A stretch of 10,858 nucleotides of DNA from Candidatus Omnitrophota bacterium (GTDB taxonomy: Bacteria > Ratteibacteria > UBA8468 > B48-G9 > JAFGKM01). The notes beneath the pieces are model-generated. The model was given only the letters and a program-made list of their open reading frames with translations. It had not been told where the DNA came from and ran no database searches. Each line of letters opens with the position of its first letter. The stretch's first letter is position 1. Positions 1-6,206 of this stretch are shown here, one piece after another. The translations under genes and the position numbers were made by a program. Location: the NCBI GenBank assembly GCA_023819545.1, contig JAMWCA010000032.1, forward strand, positions 1 to 10,858, written 5' to 3'.

Positions 1-539
1 GTTCAATAGTTGAAGGTAAAGTTGTTAATATCACAGATTATGGTGTATTTATTAAACTTGAAGAAGGAGTTGAAGGTCTTCTTCATATATCTGAGCTTTC
101 GTGGACAGGAAGAATTAAACATCCATCGGAAATTGTAAAAACAGGAGATACATTGAAAGTTAAAGTTATAGATGTTAAAAAAGATGGAAAAAAGATTTCT
201 TTTAGTTTAAGACAGCTTGAACCAAATCCATGGCCAGAAATTGAGAAAAAATATCCTGTTGGGAGCGTTATTTCAGGTAAAGTTTATCACATAACAGATT
301 TTGGTGCCTTTATAGAATTAGAAAAAGGGATAGATGGTCTTTTACATATTTCAAATATTTCAGACACTCCAATTAAGCATCCATCAGAAGTTTTAAGGAA
401 AGGACAGAAAGTTGAAGTTATGGTACTTGAAATAGACCCAGAAAATAGAAAAATTTCTTTAGGTCTTAAGCAATTAGGTGAAAGTTTTAAGAATAAAAAG
501 AGGAGGGAAGATGCGAGTGATAATAAAGAAGAATTATGA
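1..539 (+). CDS. rpsA: 30S ribosomal protein S1, 3' part (partial at left edge)
   Basis: The gene is open from the left edge; the in-frame codons begin at base 3 and give 178 residues before TGA at 537-539. Two consecutive S1 (OB-fold RNA-binding) repeats are visible, at about residues 2-72 and 87-159. Each shows the repeat signature of a D-[YF]-G-[VA]-F-I core, then G-[VI]-[ED]-G-L-L-H-I-S, then K-H-P-S-E, then a K-[IK]-S-hydrophobic-[SG]-L strand. The linker E-P-N-P-W is the usual S1 inter-repeat linker. The tail is short and charged. S1 binds mRNA on the 30S subunit and helps start translation; repeats this alike in tandem are normal for bacterial S1. The N-terminal repeats lie outside the window. 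Its last 29 bases overlap nagB, whose Shine-Dalgarno lies in rpsA codons. Other multi-S1 proteins exist, but repeat spacing and linker fit RpsA best. Confidence 0.9.
   Translation, partial: SIVEGKVVNITDYGVFIKLEEGVEGLLHISELSWTGRIKHPSEIVKTGDTLKVKVIDVKKDGKKISFSLRQLEPNPWPEIEKKYPVGSVISGKVYHITDFGAFIELEKGIDGLLHISNISDTPIKHPSEVLRKGQKVEVMVLEIDPENRKISLGLKQLGESFKNKKRREDASDNKEEL
501..507 (+). promoter_or_regulatory. Ribosome binding site that fixes the nagB start
   Basis: AGGAGGG lies 3 bases before ATG 511. It selects this ATG over the in-frame GTG at 478, which has no such site and would add 11 residues that NagB proteins lack. The site is inside the last codons of rpsA, so nagB translation is probably coupled to that of rpsA. 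Confidence 0.85.
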
Positions 540-1305
540 AGAAATGAGTAAAGAGGCGGCAGAAATAATTAAAAATTTAATACAAAAAAAAGCAAATTGT
601 GTTTTAGGACTTGCGACTGGTAGTACTCCTGTTGGATTATATAAAGAACTTATTAGAATGCATAAAGAAGAAGGACTTGATTTTTCACAAGTTATTACTT
701 TTAACCTTGATGAATACTATGGTCTTTCGCCTGAACATCCTCAAAGTTATAGATATTTTATGGATGTTAATTTGTTTAACCACATAAATATAAAAAAAGA
801 GAATACTCACCTTCCTGATGGGAAAGTGCCTATTGAAAAAATAGAACAATATTGTGAAAGTTATGAAGATATGATTAAAAAGGCAGGGGGGATTGATTTA
901 CAAGTCGTTGGAATTGGAGGGGATGGACATATTGGTTTTAACGAACCAGGGTCTTCTCTTAATTCACGGACAAGATTAGTCGCTCTTGATGAACAAACAA
1001 TCAGAGATAATTCAAGATTTTTTGAGAAAATTGAAGATGTCCCAAGATTTGCTATTACAATGGGAGTAGGAACTATACTTGAAGCAAGAGAAATTATATT
1101 TCTTGCAAATGGTAAGAAAAAGGCCAGCATTGTTGCAAAAGCGATTGAAGGTCCAATAACTTCTCAGATTTCCGCTTCTGTATTACAATTACATCCCAAA
1201 GTAACTGTTATTTTAGACGAAGAAGCAGCAAGCGAGTTAAAAAGAAAAGAATATTATAAATTTGTTTATGAAGCGGAGAAAAGGATAGGATTAAAATTAT
1301 TTTAA
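511..1305 (+). CDS. nagB: Glucosamine-6-phosphate deaminase/isomerase
   Basis: 264 residues, normal for NagB. It interconverts glucosamine-6-phosphate and fructose-6-phosphate plus ammonia in the cytoplasm. The phosphate-binding loop G-L-A-T-G-S-T-P is at residues 33-40. The segment F-N-L-D-E-Y-Y-G at 64-71 carries the Asp67 acid/base (Asp72 in E. coli). The active-site signature G-I-G-G-D-G-H-I-G-F-N-E-P-G at 134-147 supplies Asp138, His140 and Glu145, and is followed by the usual S-S-L-x-S-R-T-R. No residue expected for catalysis is missing. The start at 511 gives the M-R-[LV]-I beginning usual for the family. The gene overlaps rpsA by 29 bases and is followed after 2 bases by pta. No nagA is in view. 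With a GlmU-like gene downstream, the enzyme could run in the synthetic direction; this is inference. Confidence 0.95.
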   Translation: MRVIIKKNYEEMSKEAAEIIKNLIQKKANCVLGLATGSTPVGLYKELIRMHKEEGLDFSQVITFNLDEYYGLSPEHPQSYRYFMDVNLFNHINIKKENTHLPDGKVPIEKIEQYCESYEDMIKKAGGIDLQVVGIGGDGHIGFNEPGSSLNSRTRLVALDEQTIRDNSRFFEKIEDVPRFAITMGVGTILEAREIIFLANGKKKASIVAKAIEGPITSQISASVLQLHPKVTVILDEEAASELKRKEYYKFVYEAEKRIGLKLF

Positions 1306-1307
1306 AA

Positions 1308-2282
1308 ATGGATAAAATACAGGAATTTATTGAAAAAGTTAAGGGATTGAATAAAAAAGTCGTTTTTCCAGAAGGTGAAGATCAAAGAATTTTATTATCT
1401 GCTTCTGAATTGTTAAAAGAAAAGATAGTATTTCCTGTTCTTATCGGGAAAAAAGAAAAAATTTACGAAATTGGAAAAAACCTTGGGATTTCAAATCTTC
1501 AACAGATAGAAATAATTGAACCAGAAAATTCAGAACTTTTTAATACTCTTGTAGAAAAATATTGTGAAAATAGAAAGAACATAAATAAAAATATTGCAGA
1601 AAAAATAGTAAAGAGACCTCTTATTTTTGGTGGCTTACTTGTTAATACAGGTATTTGTGATTCTATGGTTGCAGGTGCAGCAAATACAACTGCAAATGTT
1701 ATTCAAGCAGCAGCGTTGACAGTCGGATATTTTGAAGGTATAAAGACAATTTCAAGTTTTTTTATTATGGTTTTGTCTGATGGGAAAATTTATTTTTTTG
1801 CAGATTGTGCAGTTAATATTTTACCTGATGAAAATCAACTTGCAGAAATAGGGATAACAACAGGAATAAATTATAAAAAATTAATTGGAACTAATCCTAA
1901 AATTGCATTTTTATCTTTTTCAACAAAAGGTTCTGCTTCTCATCCTTCGGTTGAAAAAGTTCAAAAGGCAGTGAAAATAGCCAAAGAAAAAAATAAAGAG
2001 TTTGATATTGATGGAGAATTTCAAGTTGATTCAGCGATAAATGAAGATGTGGCAAAAAGGAAAATAAAGGAATTTTCACCTGTTGCCGGTAAAGCAAATG
2101 TTTTAATTTTTCCTGACTTAAATTCAGGTAATATTGCTTATAAAATAACTCAATATTTAGCAAATGCTCAAGCATATGGACCTATTCTTCAAGGATTTGC
2201 AAAACCAGTGAGTGATTTGTCAAGAGGTGCAAAAGTAAAAGATATAATTATTACAACTGTTATTACTTGTTTAATGAATTAA
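1308..2282 (+). CDS. pta: Phosphate acetyltransferase (single-domain PTA/PTB family)
   Basis: 324 residues, the length of a single-domain Pta without the regulatory DRTGG region. It should interconvert acetyl-CoA and acetyl-phosphate; ackA downstream completes the acetate pathway. The N-terminus has V-V-F-P-E-G-E-D-Q-R-I (18-28). The core has G-x-L-V-N-T-G-x-C-D-S-M-V-A-G-A (109-124) and the C-terminus has D-L-S-R-G-A-K-V-K-D, giving Ser305, Arg306 and Asp312, which match Ser309/Arg310/Asp316 of Methanosarcina thermophila Pta as I recall it. Arg89 fits its Arg87. The place of its CoA-contacting Arg133 is Gln133 here (T-T-A-N-V-I-Q). Phosphate butyryltransferase belongs to the same family, so the acyl chain is not certain; proximity to ackA favours acetyl. 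There is no good Shine-Dalgarno: the ATG lies 2 bases after the nagB stop. Confidence 0.87.
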   Translation: MDKIQEFIEKVKGLNKKVVFPEGEDQRILLSASELLKEKIVFPVLIGKKEKIYEIGKNLGISNLQQIEIIEPENSELFNTLVEKYCENRKNINKNIAEKIVKRPLIFGGLLVNTGICDSMVAGAANTTANVIQAAALTVGYFEGIKTISSFFIMVLSDGKIYFFADCAVNILPDENQLAEIGITTGINYKKLIGTNPKIAFLSFSTKGSASHPSVEKVQKAVKIAKEKNKEFDIDGEFQVDSAINEDVAKRKIKEFSPVAGKANVLIFPDLNSGNIAYKITQYLANAQAYGPILQGFAKPVSDLSRGAKVKDIIITTVITCLMN

Positions 2283-2294
2283 AAAGGGGTTAAT

Positions 2295-3557
2295 ATGAAA
2301 ATATTAATTTATGAAGACGAAAATTGGATTAATTTTACACCTATTTCTTATTTAAAGGCAGTTTTTGAATTGAGATGTGGTTTTAATTCAATCTTAGAGA
2401 AAATTATTTCTATTTTACCTGATGGAGAAGTGAATTTATTTGTGAGAGATTATTTAAAAGATTTTTGCAAGAAAAAGTTTAATTTTAAAGTGAATGAAGA
2501 AGATTTTTTAAAAGACGATGTTTTAATTATAAATGGAAGATGGTTAATTGACAGAGAAATTAAACTGGATTTGAGCGAGGAAAAATTATATTTGAAAGAT
2601 AATGAGATTGTATATGGATTAGTGAAAAAAGAAAATGTAAATAAATATTGGAATGGTGAAATAAATGAATTTTTAAAGATTTTATTAACTGAATTAAAAA
2701 CAGAACAGACAAATTTTACGATTATTAAATTTCCTTGGGATTTGGTTCATTATAACTCAGAATTGATAAAGTTTGAATTTAAAAAATTGAATAAAATAGG
2801 GATTTTTGGAAAATTTTCTGATAAAGCATGTATTTATGGTTCAGAAAAAAATGTTTTTATTGCTTCTACGGCAGAAATTTATCCTTTTGTTGTTATTGAT
2901 GTAAATGAAGGACCTGTATACATAAATGAAGGAGTTAAGATTTTTCCTTTTTCAGTAATCATTGGTCCTTCATATATAGGAGAAAAAACACAGATAATGC
3001 CTGGAGCAAAAATAAGGGAAGGAAATAGTTTTGGGCCAGTTTGTAGGATTGGTGGAGAAGTTGAAGAAAGCATTTTTCATTCCTATTCCAATAAATATCA
3101 TGATGGTTTTATAGGACATAGTTATGTAGGAGAATTTGTAAATCTTGGTGCTTTAACAACTAATAGTGATTTAAAAAATGATTATTCTAATGTGAGTGTT
3201 TATTTGAGAGGGAAACCAGTAGATACAGGTCAATTAAAAGTTGGTTCTTTTATTGGAGATCATACGAAAACAAGTATTGGAACACTTTTCAATACAGGAA
3301 CAGTTGTAGGCATAATGTGTAATATAACAGCAAACAATATACTTCCTAAATATTTTCCTTCGTTTATCTGGTATGTAAATGGAAAATTTATGAAGGGCTA
3401 TGGACTTGAGTATTCTTTAGAAACAGTAAAAATTTCAATGGAAAGGAGAGATAGAGAACTTTTAAAAGAAGAAGAAAATGTAATTAGAAAAGTTTATGAA
3501 ATGACAGAAACAGAAAGGAAAACATATATAGAAAAAAGCAGAAAAAGTTTGAAATAG
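2295..3557 (+). CDS. Alternative GlmU-family sugar nucleotidyltransferase/acyltransferase
   Basis: 420 residues. The N-terminal part (about 1-150) resembles the NTP_transf_4 domain: an I-L-I-Y-E-D start, then P-x-S-x-L-K-A-V-F-E-L-R-C-G (residues 16-29) and a V-L-I-I-N-G-R strand (76-82). It lacks the G-x-G-T-R-M loop of classical GlmU. Residues about 178-350 are left-handed beta-helix hexapeptide repeats. Here G-P-V-C-R-I-G-G-E-V-E at 247-257 and G-H-S-Y-V-G-E-F-V-N-L-G-A at 274-286 are family hallmarks; His275 aligns with catalytic His363 of E. coli GlmU. The C-terminus is helical and charged. This matches the alternative bacterial GlmU group (TIGR03991-type), proposed to acetylate glucosamine-1-phosphate and join the product to UMP. 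The substrate is inferred. AAGGGG at 2284-2289 precedes the ATG. Position between pta and acp gives access to acetyl-CoA metabolism. Confidence 0.82.
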   Translation: MKILIYEDENWINFTPISYLKAVFELRCGFNSILEKIISILPDGEVNLFVRDYLKDFCKKKFNFKVNEEDFLKDDVLIINGRWLIDREIKLDLSEEKLYLKDNEIVYGLVKKENVNKYWNGEINEFLKILLTELKTEQTNFTIIKFPWDLVHYNSELIKFEFKKLNKIGIFGKFSDKACIYGSEKNVFIASTAEIYPFVVIDVNEGPVYINEGVKIFPFSVIIGPSYIGEKTQIMPGAKIREGNSFGPVCRIGGEVEESIFHSYSNKYHDGFIGHSYVGEFVNLGALTTNSDLKNDYSNVSVYLRGKPVDTGQLKVGSFIGDHTKTSIGTLFNTGTVVGIMCNITANNILPKYFPSFIWYVNGKFMKGYGLEYSLETVKISMERRDRELLKEEENVIRKVYEMTETERKTYIEKSRKSLK

Positions 3558-3562
3558 GAGGG
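3556..3562 (+). promoter_or_regulatory. Ribosome binding site overlapping the preceding stop codon
   Basis: AGGAGGG shares bases 3556-3557 with the TAG stop (3555-3557) of the GlmU-like gene and lies 4 bases before the acp ATG at 3567. It is among the strongest sites in this operon, in line with the high expression expected of an ACP. Confidence 0.8.
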
Positions 3563-3566
3563 TAAT

Positions 3567-3806
3567 ATGAATGATACTGAAATAATGGAAAGGGTAAAAA
3601 AAGTAATTTCAGAAGTTCTTGGTATTGATAAAGATAAGATAGAAGTTACAGATAGATTTGTAGAAGACCTTGGTGCAGAAAGTGTTCAAAGTTTGGAACT
3701 TGTTGCTGCATTTGAAGAAGAATTTGGAATAGAGATGGATGAGGAAAAAGCACTTGAAGTAAAAACAGTTAAAGATGCAGTTGAGTTTATTAAAAAATAT
3801 CTTTAA
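3567..3806 (+). CDS. acpP: Acyl carrier protein
   Basis: 79 residues, acidic, with the four-helix ACP pattern. The attachment motif is D-L-G-A-E-S-V-Q-S-L-E-L at residues 34-45, so Ser39 should carry the 4'-phosphopantetheine arm. The usual D-S-L-D is E-S-V-Q here, a common variation. The downstream F-E-E-E-F-G-I-E-M (49-57) and the T-V-K-D-A-V-E-F-I (68-76) final helix are standard. An ACP shuttles acyl thioesters for fatty acid synthesis or a dedicated acyl transfer. It is not in a fab cluster but between a GlmU-like gene (9 bases upstream) and ackA (2 bases downstream). It could be the general fatty-acid ACP or a specialised carrier; the sequence alone does not decide. An acpS-like gene lies on the other strand beyond ackA. 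Confidence 0.9.
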   Translation: MNDTEIMERVKKVISEVLGIDKDKIEVTDRFVEDLGAESVQSLELVAAFEEEFGIEMDEEKALEVKTVKDAVEFIKKYL

Positions 3807-3808
3807 AA

Positions 3809-5005
3809 ATGAAAATATTAGTTATTAATTGTGGAAGTTCATCTATAAAATTTAAGTTATTTGAGATGCCAGACGAGAACCTTATTTCTTATGGAAGTGT
3901 GGAAAAAATTGGAGAAGAAATTTCTATTTTTAAATATATTGGGAAAACAAAATTAGAAAAAAAAATAAAAATAGACAGCCATCAAGTTGGTCTTGAACTT
4001 ATTGCAAATACACTTCTTGAAAATGAAATAAAAAATATTGAAGAAATAAAAGGAGTTGGTCATAGGGTTGTTCATGGTGGTGAAGGTTTTGAGAAAAGCG
4101 TTATAATAGACCAAGATGTGATAAAAAAAATTGAAGATTACATTTTTCTTGCACCATTACATAATCCACATAATTTATCAGGAATAAAAGGATGTATTAA
4201 AATTTTCCCTAAATCTATTCAAGTTGCTGCTTTTGATACTGCTTTTCATACTACATTGCCAAAAGTTTCCAATCTTTACGCAATTCCTTATAGTTTTTAT
4301 GAAAAGTATAAAATAAGAAAATATGGTTTCCATGGAATTTCTCATAGGTATGTTGCAAGAAGAGCATCTGAAATTATGGGAAAAGGTAAATATGAAATAA
4401 ATGCAATTACTTGTCATCTTGGGAATGGATGTAGTATAACAGCAGTTAAAAATGGAAGGTCTTTTGATACAAGTATGGGACTGACTCCTCTTGAAGGTTT
4501 AATTATGGGGACAAGACCTGGGGATATAGACCCTGGAGTTATTCTTTATTTTTTAGAACGACTAAATTTAAATGTTTCTGAAGTTAGTGAAATATTAAAT
4601 AAAAAAAGTGGTTTACTTGGAGTTTCTGAAATTTCAAATGATTTTAGGAATTTATTGCCTCTTTATAATAAAGAAGAAAAGGTCACTTTAGCAATTGATA
4701 TGTTTTGTTACAGGTTAAAAAAATATATTGGTAGTTATATGGCTGCACTTGGGAAAGTTGATTCTATTATTTTTACAGGAGGTATTGGAGAAAATGTTCC
4801 TCTTGTAAGAGAAAAATCTCTTGATAATCTGGAACTTTTTGGAATTATTTTAGATTTAGAAAAAAATAAAGAGATTGTGGGGAAAGAAGGAGAAATAAGC
4901 AAAGATTCATCCAAAGTTAAAGTTTTTGTTATTCCAACAAATGAAGAATTAAGAATTGCTTTTGACACATATCAATTGATTGTCAATTCAGGGCTCAATC
5001 AATAA
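3809..5005 (+). CDS. ackA: Acetate kinase
   Basis: 398 residues, normal length. It transfers phosphate between acetyl-phosphate and ADP (or acetate and ATP), the second half of the Pta-AckA route to acetate and ATP. Both family signatures are present: N-C-G-S-S-S-I-K-F at 7-15 and Y-G-F-H-G-I-S-H at 172-179. Further landmarks are G-H-R-V-V-H-G-G (84-91, Arg86), F-D-T-A-F-H (142-147, Asp143), H-L-G-N-G (203-207), G-T-R-P-G-D (234-239, Arg236), F-T-G-G-I-G-E-N (322-329) and T-N-E-E (377-380). His175, Arg236 and Glu379 correspond to His180, Arg241 and Glu384 of the M. thermophila enzyme. The start follows the acp stop by 2 bases with no clear Shine-Dalgarno, suggesting translation coupled to acp. 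The last 18 bases overlap the 3' end of the convergent acpS-like gene. Confidence 0.96.
   Translation: MKILVINCGSSSIKFKLFEMPDENLISYGSVEKIGEEISIFKYIGKTKLEKKIKIDSHQVGLELIANTLLENEIKNIEEIKGVGHRVVHGGEGFEKSVIIDQDVIKKIEDYIFLAPLHNPHNLSGIKGCIKIFPKSIQVAAFDTAFHTTLPKVSNLYAIPYSFYEKYKIRKYGFHGISHRYVARRASEIMGKGKYEINAITCHLGNGCSITAVKNGRSFDTSMGLTPLEGLIMGTRPGDIDPGVILYFLERLNLNVSEVSEILNKKSGLLGVSEISNDFRNLLPLYNKEEKVTLAIDMFCYRLKKYIGSYMAALGKVDSIIFTGGIGENVPLVREKSLDNLELFGIILDLEKNKEIVGKEGEISKDSSKVKVFVIPTNEELRIAFDTYQLIVNSGLNQ
4975..5003. other. Stem-loop at the convergent ackA/acpS ends
   Basis: ATTGATTG (4975-4982) and CAATCAAT (4996-5003) form a perfect 8-bp inverted repeat around a 13-base loop, spanning the last ackA codons and the acpS stop. 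An alternative 6-bp hairpin, AATTGA/TCAATT (4974-4979 with 4983-4988), competes with it. Neither strand has a T-run after the stem, so it is not a standard intrinsic terminator. It may still slow RNA polymerase or protect the 3' ends of the two convergent messages. Confidence 0.35.
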
Positions 5006-5329
5006 AACAAAAGTAATTACATAATTTTCATTTATTGAATAAGAAAATAAGATTTTATAATTTCTTATTTTTTTTAACAAAAATGGCTTATTTTCTTTCC
5101 ATCCAATTTTTATATCTTTGAAAAGTAACTTTTGCTGAGTTTTTTCTGGTAATGCCTTCCAAATTGACTCTTTTAATGAAAATGAAATACAAAGTTTTAT
5201 AAGATTTTCTTTTAACAATTTAAGTTCATCATTGAAAAAAATTTTTTTTAGAAATTTTTCCCTATATTTTTCATAGGCCTTTTTAAATCTTTCAATTTCA
5301 ATTATATCAATTCCTGTATGTATTTCCAT
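4988..5329 (-). CDS. acpS: Divergent holo-ACP synthase-like phosphopantetheinyl transferase
   Basis: 113 residues, slightly short for AcpS (about 120). AcpS moves 4'-phosphopantetheine from CoA to the ACP serine. The N-terminal signature G-I-D-I-I-E-I-E-R-F at 6-15 gives the Mg-binding Asp8. The second signature F-S-L-K-E-S-I-W-K-A-L at 50-60 gives Glu54 and Lys58, equivalent to the F-x-x-K-E-x-x-x-K-A-L core of the family. The C-terminal S-I-S-H motif is replaced by S-Y-S-I (96-99), so the usual His is missing. The start at 5329 leaves just enough residues before Asp8, as in other AcpS proteins. The gene overlaps the upstream hydrolase by 23 bases, implying coupled translation, and overlaps ackA tail to tail by 18. 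The likely partner is the ACP encoded about 1.2 kb away, though other ACPs may exist in the genome. Confidence 0.75.
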   Translation of the reverse strand: MEIHTGIDIIEIERFKKAYEKYREKFLKKIFFNDELKLLKENLIKLCISFSLKESIWKALPEKTQQKLLFKDIKIGWKENKPFLLKKIRNYKILFSYSINENYVITFVLLIEP

Positions 5330-6161
5330 TTTTAATAAAATTTAAAACCCTCTTTTTTATGAGAGGAAAGAAAAATCTAAAAGTTAAATGAGTTGAAGGA
5401 TACCATAAAATCTTTACATTTTTTAACCAATTTTTAACTTCCCAAACACAGTAAAATGGCACTATCATATCAAAAATTCCATTTATCATTAAAATTTTTC
5501 TATCTCTTAGATTGTTCAAATATGTTATAGGTTCATAAAGAAAACACTTTTTTGGAAGATTTAAAATTTCATCGTAAAGATTATTTTTTATTAGATTTCT
5601 GTAAATTTTATGCATTCTTCTACAAACATTTCTTTTACAGTCCTTTTTTAATTTAAAACGAAGTAAACTTTTCCATGTGATAAATTCTAAATTTACACCA
5701 GAGATAAGAAAAATAGATTTTTTGATATCTTCCTCTAATGCTGTAACAATAAAACCAATTATCCCTCCAAAACTTATCCCTAAAAGATTTATATCATCTA
5801 TTTTTAATTCGTCTTTTGCATATTTAACAAGACCTCTAATTTCTCCAATCTTTTCTTTAAAATATTCAAAAAAAACATCGTCTTGTCTATTCAAATCACA
5901 CTCATTTAAAATGTAAATACATATTCCAATATTATTTTTTAATAAATACTGAAAATTTTTGAAAAGTAACTTATGTGTTTTCTCATTATAACCTGCTCCA
6001 GGTAAAATAATTAAAAAAGAAGCGCAGTTAATGGGAAGAAATAAAATTGCAACTTTTCTGATTTCATTAAATAAATAAACTTTTTTTATATAATTTTTAA
6101 ATTCAAATTCATCTTTTTTAATTTTATAGATTTTGCTGTATATATTTATTAAATTTTCCAT
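5307..6161 (-). CDS. Alpha/beta hydrolase-fold protein, substrate unknown
   Basis: 284 residues. A complete Ser-Asp-His triad can be placed. The nucleophile elbow G-I-S-F-G-G at 128-133 gives Ser130, N-G-I-F-D-M-I-V-P at 227-235 gives Asp231, and S-T-H-L-T at 256-260 gives His258. The strand I-I-L-P-G-A-G (51-57) before them is the usual oxyanion-hole loop. Residues about 160-215 form a basic lid-like insertion. No signal peptide or membrane segment is evident, so it is probably cytoplasmic. Esterase, thioesterase or peptidase activity is possible; I cannot name a substrate. It is cotranscribed with the acpS-like gene (23-base overlap), which makes an acyl-thioester role worth considering, but that is inference. 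There is no Shine-Dalgarno before ATG 6161, and the promoter seen upstream implies a leaderless message. Confidence 0.8.
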   Translation of the reverse strand: MENLINIYSKIYKIKKDEFEFKNYIKKVYLFNEIRKVAILFLPINCASFLIILPGAGYNEKTHKLLFKNFQYLLKNNIGICIYILNECDLNRQDDVFFEYFKEKIGEIRGLVKYAKDELKIDDINLLGISFGGIIGFIVTALEEDIKKSIFLISGVNLEFITWKSLLRFKLKKDCKRNVCRRMHKIYRNLIKNNLYDEILNLPKKCFLYEPITYLNNLRDRKILMINGIFDMIVPFYCVWEVKNWLKNVKILWYPSTHLTFRFFFPLIKKRVLNFIKNGNTYRN

Positions 6162-6168
6162 CTATAAA

Positions 6169-6197
6169 ATTTTACATTTTTTTATTAGAGTTTTAAA
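6169..6197 (-). promoter_or_regulatory. Probable leaderless promoter for the hydrolase-acpS unit
   Basis: Read on the minus strand, TTTAAA (-35-like, 6197-6192) is followed after 17 bases by TAAAAT (-10-like, 6174-6169), preceded by TG. The -10 ends 7 bases before ATG 6161, so transcription would start at or next to the start codon. This agrees with the absence of a Shine-Dalgarno. Confidence 0.45.
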
Positions 6198-6199
6198 CT
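6171..6199 (+). promoter_or_regulatory. Probable leaderless promoter for the DUF763-ligA-xer unit
   Basis: TTTACA (6171-6176, 5 of 6 matches to TTGACA) is followed after 17 bases by TAAACT (6194-6199, 4 of 6 to TATAAT). The -10 ends 7 bases before ATG 6207, which again predicts a start at the ATG itself. An alternative -10, TATAAAAT at 6199-6206, lies too close to the ATG to make a message containing the full start codon. Confidence 0.45.
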
Positions 6200-6206
6200 A
6201 TAAAAT

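Noticed and set aside
861..1130. 89-codon open frame on the minus strand
   Set aside because: It lies wholly inside nagB, whose motifs are unambiguous, and has no ribosome binding site or recognisable content.
1897..2175. 92-codon open frame on the minus strand
   Set aside because: Antisense to the conserved C-terminal part of pta; it is a by-product of AT-rich coding sequence.
5677..5916. 79-codon open frame on the plus strand
   Set aside because: Opposite the hydrolase core carrying the G-I-S-F-G-G motif; there is no start signal or protein-like pattern.
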